Assembly (NCBI GenBank): GCA_021372185.1 | Contig: JAJFUY010000368.1 | Location: forward strand, 1-9,634 | DNA: 9,634 nt | Direction of reading: 5' to 3' | Source of the DNA: Chlamydiales bacterium | GTDB lineage: Bacteria > Chlamydiota > Chlamydiia > Chlamydiales > FEN-1388 | Shown: piece after piece, positions 5,332-9,634 of the stretch | Layout: every line of letters starts with the position of its first letter | How positions within the stretch are numbered: the first letter of the stretch is position 1 | Position numbers and translations under genes: made by a program | The notes under the pieces: model-generated | The model's database searches: none | What the model was told of the DNA's origin: nothing | The model's input: only the letters and a program-made list of their open reading frames with translations

Positions 5332-6414
5332 TTAATTCGGAAGACCTGCTCTCAATAGTTCAAAAACAATCGAAGCTACCACTGGGGTCTCAACGTTGGA
5401 TGTAATGTGAGCCGTTGCAGTAGGAGCTGTATTGAGTACAGAAACATGTGTTCCTGCTGTAAAGTGATAAATACCACTTGAGGCGCTTTCTTTAATTTCA
5501 GTTCCTTGAGGGGTTGCATCCACTGGAGTAAATCCCGTAAGAAGACCTGTGGTGATAAAACTTGCAGAAGTGGTGCCAGAAGTTGTTACAGTTCCTCCTG
5601 TAACTAATGAAAAGGCATTTCCTCCTGCATCGCCTGTCGTGATATGGATAGAAACAAGCCAATCACCTTCGGTAGGAATTTCGAAGGAAGTATAAAGTTC
5701 TGGATGGCCTGTGTCATCTGCATGAGGGATAATACCACCCAATCCTGAGGCAGGAAAGTCTATATTTGCATGGCCAACTGGTCCAGGTGGGTTATTCATT
5801 TGAAATTCAACTATACCATTTGTGTTCACAACACGCATTTCGTCAATATCATCAACAATAGGAATTTTTGTATAATAAAACGCATAGACCGCAAGTCCAT
5901 TTGCAGGGCCAGTTGCGCCACTTGCACCTGTTGCACCAGTAGCTCCCGTAGCGCCTGTACTTCCAGTCGCTCCAGTGGGTCCTGTTGGACCGGTAGGTCC
6001 AGTCGGGCCTGTTGCGCCTGTAGCACCACTAGCACCTGTAGCTCCGCTGGGTCCCGTAGGACCAGTAGCGCCCGTCGCTCCAGAGGCACCTGTTGCACCA
6101 CTAGGGCCTGCAGGTCCTGTTGCACCGGTGGAACCTTTGGGGCCTGTAGCGCCTGACGCGCCACTTGGACATTTTGGTCCTGTAGCGCCAGTTGCACCTG
6201 CAGGCCCTGTAGGTCCTGTGGGACATACTACCGGACATGTTGGTGTTGCCTGGCAAGTTGTGCAGTCTTGATTAGGCGGTACACGTCTTGTACCTCCGTC
6301 ACCTGTCATATAAAGTACATTACCTTGAGTGCCCCCTGAAGCGTAGGCTTCAGTAAAAAAGAACGTCGTTATAGTTATGAGAACACGAAATGAAAAAAGA
6401 AAGCTTTTGGTCAT
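5332..6414 (-). CDS. Secreted collagen-like protein with C1q/BclA-type C-terminal domain
   Basis: I place the start at the ATG at 6414, not the in-frame ATG at 6447, because GGAGA at 6425-6421 sits six bases before it and the new N-terminus is a clean signal peptide (MTKSFLFSFRVLITITTFFF, cleavage after AYA at 25). The product is 360 residues. Residues 26-66 are a linker with four Cys (51, 54, 60, 64). Residues 67-171 are 35 uninterrupted Gly-X-Y triplets, mostly GAT, GPT and GAS; triplet 6 has Cys82 in place of Gly (CPS), from a TGT where a GGT would give Gly. Residues 172-360 look beta-rich, ending GIYHFTAGTHVSVLNTA...ASIVFELL, like the jelly-roll heads of bacterial BclA and C1q-type proteins that trimerise the collagen stalk. 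Such proteins are surface or extracellular fibres and often adhesins. Substrate and anchor are not visible. Confidence 0.9.
   Translation of the reverse strand: MTKSFLFSFRVLITITTFFFTEAYASGGTQGNVLYMTGDGGTRRVPPNQDCTTCQATPTCPVVCPTGPTGPAGATGATGPKCPSGASGATGPKGSTGATGPAGPSGATGASGATGATGPTGPSGATGASGATGATGPTGPTGPTGPTGATGSTGATGATGATGASGATGPANGLAVYAFYYTKIPIVDDIDEMRVVNTNGIVEFQMNNPPGPVGHANIDFPASGLGGIIPHADDTGHPELYTSFEIPTEGDWLVSIHITTGDAGGNAFSLVTGGTVTTSGTTSASFITTGLLTGFTPVDATPQGTEIKESASSGIYHFTAGTHVSVLNTAPTATAHITSNVETPVVASIVFELLRAGLPN
5888..6216 (-). repeat. Gly-X-Y coding repeat tract (collagen-like)
   Basis: About 105 codons of degenerate 9-bp repeats encode 35 collagen triplets. Third positions vary widely, so the array has diversified and is not a fresh microsatellite, yet blocks such as GPSGATGASGATGATGPT recur twice, pointing to internal duplication. 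Mirrored open frames on the other strand (GPV/APV) are by-products. Confidence 0.85.
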
Positions 6415-6420
6415 AAATGG

Positions 6421-6425
6421 TCTCC
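6421..6425 (-). promoter_or_regulatory. Shine-Dalgarno GGAGA that decides the collagen-like gene start
   Basis: GGAGA six bases before the ATG at 6414 fixes this as the start and rules out the upstream ATG at 6447, which would put charged and aromatic residues (MLHYIHLWRPF) before the signal peptide and has no comparable site. Confidence 0.75.
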
Positions 6426-6471
6426 ATAAATGGATGTAATGTAACAATTTTCTAAAAACCTAGCAACAAAG

Positions 6472-6486
6472 AATTTTCTCAAAATT
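6472..6486 (-). terminator. Weak AT hairpin just after the 986-aa gene
   Basis: AATTTT and AAAATT form a 6-bp stem around a 3-nt loop, two bases beyond the stop. With no GC pair and only a short T-rich follow-up it is a poor terminator, so read-through into the collagen-like gene, 74 bp downstream, is possible. Confidence 0.3.
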
Positions 6487-6488
6487 GC

Positions 6489-6573
6489 CTAAACTTTCTT
6501 TAGTATGGCAGACCATAACTGTGAAATTGTGCTAGACTTTGTCCGAGATGGTATTGGCGGTGTTGGTTCAACA
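6489..6573 (-). repeat. 85-bp direct repeat, copy B (3' end of 986-aa gene)
   Basis: Matches 3616-3700 at 70 of 85 positions in the same orientation with no indel. It covers the last 27 codons and stop of the 986-aa gene. Copy A covers the first nine codons of dnaG and its leader. Confidence 0.9.
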
Positions 6574-9449
6574 AGATCAATGTCTTTTACTACAAAAACG
6601 CGTCTTGCATCACAGTGTTTTTGCCACTCTCCGTGGCCTACGTGGCTTGTGTCTCGCCGATAGCCAATTTGGCTTATCATGCGGGGCAGCACTTTGCCAA
6701 AAAATCCTGATCTAAATGCGGCGCTTATGTAGGACCTTACTTGTTCAGCCATTTTTGAAGTAAAAAATGAAGGGAATGGTAACTTCCATATAGCGTGTAA
6801 ACTATCCCATTCATCCCCTGGCTGAAAATGGTCAAAATTCCACTGCGTTTTTGGGCAATAGTGGGTAATTTTATAGTCTGTTCCTAAGTTCTTTTGAAGA
6901 TCGGTAAGAATAGCCTGTTGCTCGACGTTAGTTTTAGATACTTTTAGTGCCGCTTCTTTTAACAGTTTTCTATACCATCTCCCTTTTTTACGCGTTGCTG
7001 CAGCAAAAAGACGCCCGTGGGCAGTTGCATAATCTCGCACCTGAGGCTCTAAGGCCTTTTCACTTGCCTCATGCACTGCAGCATCAAAGCGTAGCCATTT
7101 GTAGGAACGCATGACCTCTTCTTGCGTTTTCATAGCTCCAAGATGGGTCTCTCCACATTGGGGTATTGGATCTTTTGCTTCTTGGCGACGAATGATGGCA
7201 AATTTTGATTGCAGAGCAGCCAAAAGCTGAGCGTGCTTATTGCCAAACTCAATAAAAGCGTCATTATCTTCAGTATTAATAGCTGGATCATCAAAGACTC
7301 GTGCAAATACCGTGTGTCCTGGTACTGGTATACGGCCGCTTGAGGTTGTATAGTGTACCAAAAAACGCTGGGCACAGGCCGCACCCAAGCTATGGCCAAC
7401 AAAGTCTACATGTACAGCCTTTTTATTCTCGATATGTTCTTTATTGGCTTTGGCATGCTCTAAAAGCACACGGCTCCAAAGCCCGAGCGTTGATCTATCA
7501 AGTGGTTTTGAGGCACATGATGTTTGATGCTGCTGCAGCTTTGCTAAAAGGGCATTTTCTTGCTCGTTTGGATTTTTTTGTTCCCAGTTCCACCAAGAAA
7601 GCAGGCTTTTGGCTCTTGGGGCTAATTCCTCATTGGTCAATAGACTTTCTAAAAAGGCTTTGAGATCTTGCTCATCAGAATCATTTCGTACAATGTGCCT
7701 TAAGGTATTCAGCTGTACCCAGGCTTTATAATAGCTTTTAATACCTATCTTGGGAACATCACGGATAAGATCTAAAAATTCTGAATCATGTTTGCGCACA
7801 AACTCTTTTAGCGTAGGCTTTTTATACTTTGTTTTTACTTCAAGCTGCAGCGCCTCATTTGCTGCTACTAAATTATCATAAACCTCTTGAAGGGCACATT
7901 TAGCCTGAAGTTTTTTGTCAGCAAAGTGCTGATAGCCTACCCAAACGGGGATTGTTCGTGCATCAAAAAAGGCCTTTTCGTGCTCATCTAAAAAGTGTGC
8001 CCCTTCATACCCTGGAGAATTAAGTGGGTTAAAGTCATTCGTAATTGAGGAATCACCATCTAACGTGTAGCCGCTAGCGGCCGTACTTCTATAGAGCTTG
8101 ATAACAGGCAGATTCATGCCCGGACAAGCCGCTTCTAGCGTATAGGAGAAAATACCCCGAGAGTTATGTATCCAGCTTGTAACTTTATAATAGCGCTGTG
8201 GATAGCCGTCTTGCGTTGGTGCGGGAATAAGCGCGCCCACACGGTAAGGAGCCTTGTCATCTAAGCTTTTTTGGTGCAGATGTTTTTTACATAAAATGAG
8301 CGCTAGATCTTCATAAAAGCACTCCCAGGCCTTGTGGCTTTCTCTCCCAGGTATTTTTAAACAGGTCTGAAAAAGCTCTTGCTGGTCAACCCATGGCTTA
8401 TAAAGCTCATCATCTCCTTGTGTATACCAGGAGGCAATTTTACCATGCAGCTTACGGCCGGTAAACACCTTTTCTGCTTCAAGCGCTGATGGTGATAACA
8501 CCGCGACAAGCTTAGCAAAATGTTCAGGGTTATGAATATCAATTTTATGTACGGGAATCCCCAGCTCTTTTACACGCTCTAAAAGTCTCTCTGGAAGGGT
8601 TTTGGATGCTTTTATATCCGCTACCAGCTTTTTAATGTCGGTAATTTCTAGATGCGTTGTTCCTACATTTACTCGGTATACAATTTCTGGAGTAAGCGGG
8701 AATTTATTTTGGATCATGTACTCTAAATCAAACCCATAATGAACCTGTATACGCTTGAGGACCTCTTCTCCAAACTGCCGCACGATAAAATCGCGATAGA
8801 TTCCGAGCGTGTAGACAATATCGCCTTTTTTTTGGGTATCGCTAATAGATTTGGCAACTAAAGAGCTGCCGTCAAATACCATATGATAGCTTGAGGCATC
8901 ATGTAGGGGGTGATCTTTTACATCCTTCCAGCTATGAAACTGTTCAAAATCTTGAAACAGCTTTGTGGCAAGCTCTGTAAAGGGGTCACAATAGGCTTTT
9001 GCAGTTTTTAGCTTTGTAAGGCTATCTCCAATTGTAAGCCCAGTTGGGCTTTGCACCTCTACATTAAGCTTTGGAGTAAAAATACGCTCAGATCGCAAAA
9101 GTGCAGTCGTTATCTTATACTCAACCTTATTAGAACTTTTGTTAATCTGAAAAAAGGTAAAAATATAGGAAATGAGCTGAAGCCAGATATCCACTTTGGG
9201 CTTGATGACAAAATTTCTGTTATTGGCTCTAAAATCTACTGTATGAGCACCACGATAAATTTCTTCTTTATCTTTTGCCTCTAAGACATCATTAAAGAGC
9301 TTATTTACCACTTCACGTCGCTGTTCTGGCTTGATAAGAGATTGTGGACAGTCACTAAAGTCAACAGACACTTCGAGTGTACGATTATCCTGAGTCGTCA
9401 CGTATCCAAGATAAGTTGAATCAGCCGTCCTAAAAAAATCTGTTTTCAT
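6489..9449 (-). CDS. Large unrecognised protein with lipase (class 3-like) Ser-His-Asp motif region, 986 aa
   Basis: I do not recognise the whole protein. The one firm motif is VDFVGHSLGAACAQRF, with the nucleophile elbow GHSLG at 685-689 (Ser687), preceded by a beta strand as in alpha/beta hydrolases. Further on, KDPIPQCGETHLG (Asp760, His769) resembles the Asp-containing DxVPxLP step of class 3 lipases; later SHVGHGEW (His936, His939) offers candidates for the catalytic His, so a triad Ser687-Asp760-His936/939 is plausible but unproven. Typical class 3 lipases are about 250-400 residues, so ~600 residues of N-terminal sequence are extra. There is no signal peptide; a hydrophobic stretch lies at about 87-101. 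Long helical, charged segments occupy about 520-680 and 790-860. Start: AAGGG ten bases before ATG at 9449. A secreted effector acting on host lipids is an inference. Its last 27 codons are the parent-like copy of the repeat at dnaG. Confidence 0.85.
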   Translation of the reverse strand: MKTDFFRTADSTYLGYVTTQDNRTLEVSVDFSDCPQSLIKPEQRREVVNKLFNDVLEAKDKEEIYRGAHTVDFRANNRNFVIKPKVDIWLQLISYIFTFFQINKSSNKVEYKITTALLRSERIFTPKLNVEVQSPTGLTIGDSLTKLKTAKAYCDPFTELATKLFQDFEQFHSWKDVKDHPLHDASSYHMVFDGSSLVAKSISDTQKKGDIVYTLGIYRDFIVRQFGEEVLKRIQVHYGFDLEYMIQNKFPLTPEIVYRVNVGTTHLEITDIKKLVADIKASKTLPERLLERVKELGIPVHKIDIHNPEHFAKLVAVLSPSALEAEKVFTGRKLHGKIASWYTQGDDELYKPWVDQQELFQTCLKIPGRESHKAWECFYEDLALILCKKHLHQKSLDDKAPYRVGALIPAPTQDGYPQRYYKVTSWIHNSRGIFSYTLEAACPGMNLPVIKLYRSTAASGYTLDGDSSITNDFNPLNSPGYEGAHFLDEHEKAFFDARTIPVWVGYQHFADKKLQAKCALQEVYDNLVAANEALQLEVKTKYKKPTLKEFVRKHDSEFLDLIRDVPKIGIKSYYKAWVQLNTLRHIVRNDSDEQDLKAFLESLLTNEELAPRAKSLLSWWNWEQKNPNEQENALLAKLQQHQTSCASKPLDRSTLGLWSRVLLEHAKANKEHIENKKAVHVDFVGHSLGAACAQRFLVHYTTSSGRIPVPGHTVFARVFDDPAINTEDNDAFIEFGNKHAQLLAALQSKFAIIRRQEAKDPIPQCGETHLGAMKTQEEVMRSYKWLRFDAAVHEASEKALEPQVRDYATAHGRLFAAATRKKGRWYRKLLKEAALKVSKTNVEQQAILTDLQKNLGTDYKITHYCPKTQWNFDHFQPGDEWDSLHAIWKLPFPSFFTSKMAEQVRSYISAAFRSGFFGKVLPRMISQIGYRRDTSHVGHGEWQKHCDARRVFVVKDIDLVEPTPPIPSRTKSSTISQLWSAILKKV

Positions 9450-9634
9450 AAATGGCCATCCCTTCAGAAAGCATAATCATATCAAATTCGTTAATTAACC
9501 GTGCCCAATTGTATTCCCTTGCCCGTGCCCGTGCCCTTGCCCTTGCCCGATTTGTTTTTTTCTTTCCCTTTTCCCTTACTTAATACCAAAAATACAAATA
9601 CAAAATCGGGCAAGGGCAAGGGCACGGGCAAGGG
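9450..9634. other. Gene-free leader of the 986-aa gene
   Basis: The 185 bp to the window end contain the Shine-Dalgarno (minus-strand AAGGG, 9464-9460), an AT-rich stretch (9466-9502) with TATGAT-like -10 words on the minus strand but no clear -35, and the hexamer palindrome described separately. No gene is visible. Confidence 0.7.
9516..9634. repeat. Palindrome built of GGGCAA/GGGCAC hexamers (right arm cut by window end)
   Basis: The left arm 9516-9553 is a C-rich run of hexamers (CCCTTG, CCCGTG) ending in GCCCGATTT. The right arm 9603-9634 is its G-rich mirror, AAATCGGGC followed by GGGCAA and GGGCAC units, and runs off the window. The arms differ by one extra GTGCCC unit in the left. The 49-bp loop is T-rich, then A-rich, itself partly complementary. 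Five GGG runs separated by three bases in the right arm (plus strand) and at least six in the left (minus strand) fit the G-quadruplex pattern. A degenerate extra unit (GTGCCC) lies at 9501-9506. Confidence 0.88.

Noticed and set aside
5155..5358. Possible frameshifted continuation of the propeller-like protein in the next frame
   Set aside because: The translation lacks W-x-x-P or G-N-x-V-W repeats, and a terminator hairpin begins right after the natural stop.
5770..6271. Open frames on the plus strand and another minus frame across the collagen tract (GPV/APV, Ser/Cys-rich and Leu/Gln-rich translations)
   Set aside because: They mirror the Gly-X-Y codon repeats of the real gene and have no start signals, signal peptide or family resemblance.
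6415..6447. Upstream ATG at 6447 as start of the collagen-like gene
   Set aside because: It would put MLHYIHLWRPF ahead of a perfect signal peptide and has no ribosome binding site, whereas GGAGA precedes the ATG at 6414.
9051..9284. Plus-strand 77-codon frame in the 5' part of the lipase-like gene
   Set aside because: It lies antisense to a long continuous frame and has no ribosome binding site or motif.
9516..9634. CRISPR array
   Set aside because: Units are only six bases without spacers and are arranged as a palindrome.

Overview
The window looks like a chromosomal segment of a Gram-negative-type, probably host-associated or intracellular bacterium. The combination of split-type glycyl-tRNA synthetase beta chain, a DnaG primase with an unusual TOPRIM motif (VEGGLDALRM), a secreted collagen-like protein and large unrecognised proteins reminds me of Candidatus Dependentiae (TM6) or, less likely, Chlamydiae-related lineages. 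This is an impression from gene style; nothing in the window (no rRNA, no marker I can place exactly) proves it. No tRNA, rRNA, IS element or CRISPR array was seen.

Layout. Positions 1-951 (+) hold the C-terminal part of glyS. A 325-bp gap (952-1276) follows, filled with nested inverted repeats that include at least one terminator-like hairpin. On the minus strand come a small unknown gene (1277-1828) and dnaG (1862-3643), spaced 33 bp apart and probably co-transcribed. A short divergent promoter region (3703-3774) separates them from a plus-strand pair of exported proteins: a Cys/His/Arg-rich protein (3775-4719) and a three-repeat, propeller-like protein (4746-5285). A clean bidirectional terminator hairpin (5301-5323) separates that pair from two convergent minus-strand genes, a collagen-like secreted protein (start re-set to 6414) and a 986-residue protein with a lipase-type GHSLG motif (6489-9449). 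Upstream of that gene (9516-9634) is a large palindrome built of GGGCAA/GGGCAC hexamers.

How the parts relate. The left side is housekeeping (translation, replication). The right side, 3775-9449, is an accessory block whose products are mostly exported or suspected effectors, built from low-complexity modules (Cys-Pro, Ser, His, Arg/Lys, Gly-X-Y). 

The most unexpected observation is an 85-bp direct repeat, 70/85 identical without gaps, linking the two sides. The last 27 codons plus stop of the 986-residue gene (6489-6573) reappear at 3616-3700, where they span the dnaG start codon in another reading frame. The copy still reads as an open 28-codon frame with 20 of 27 residues identical. So the three genes between the repeats look either inserted at an ancestral lipase-like/dnaG overlap, or placed after loss of a second lipase-like paralog whose tail survived because dnaG starts inside it.
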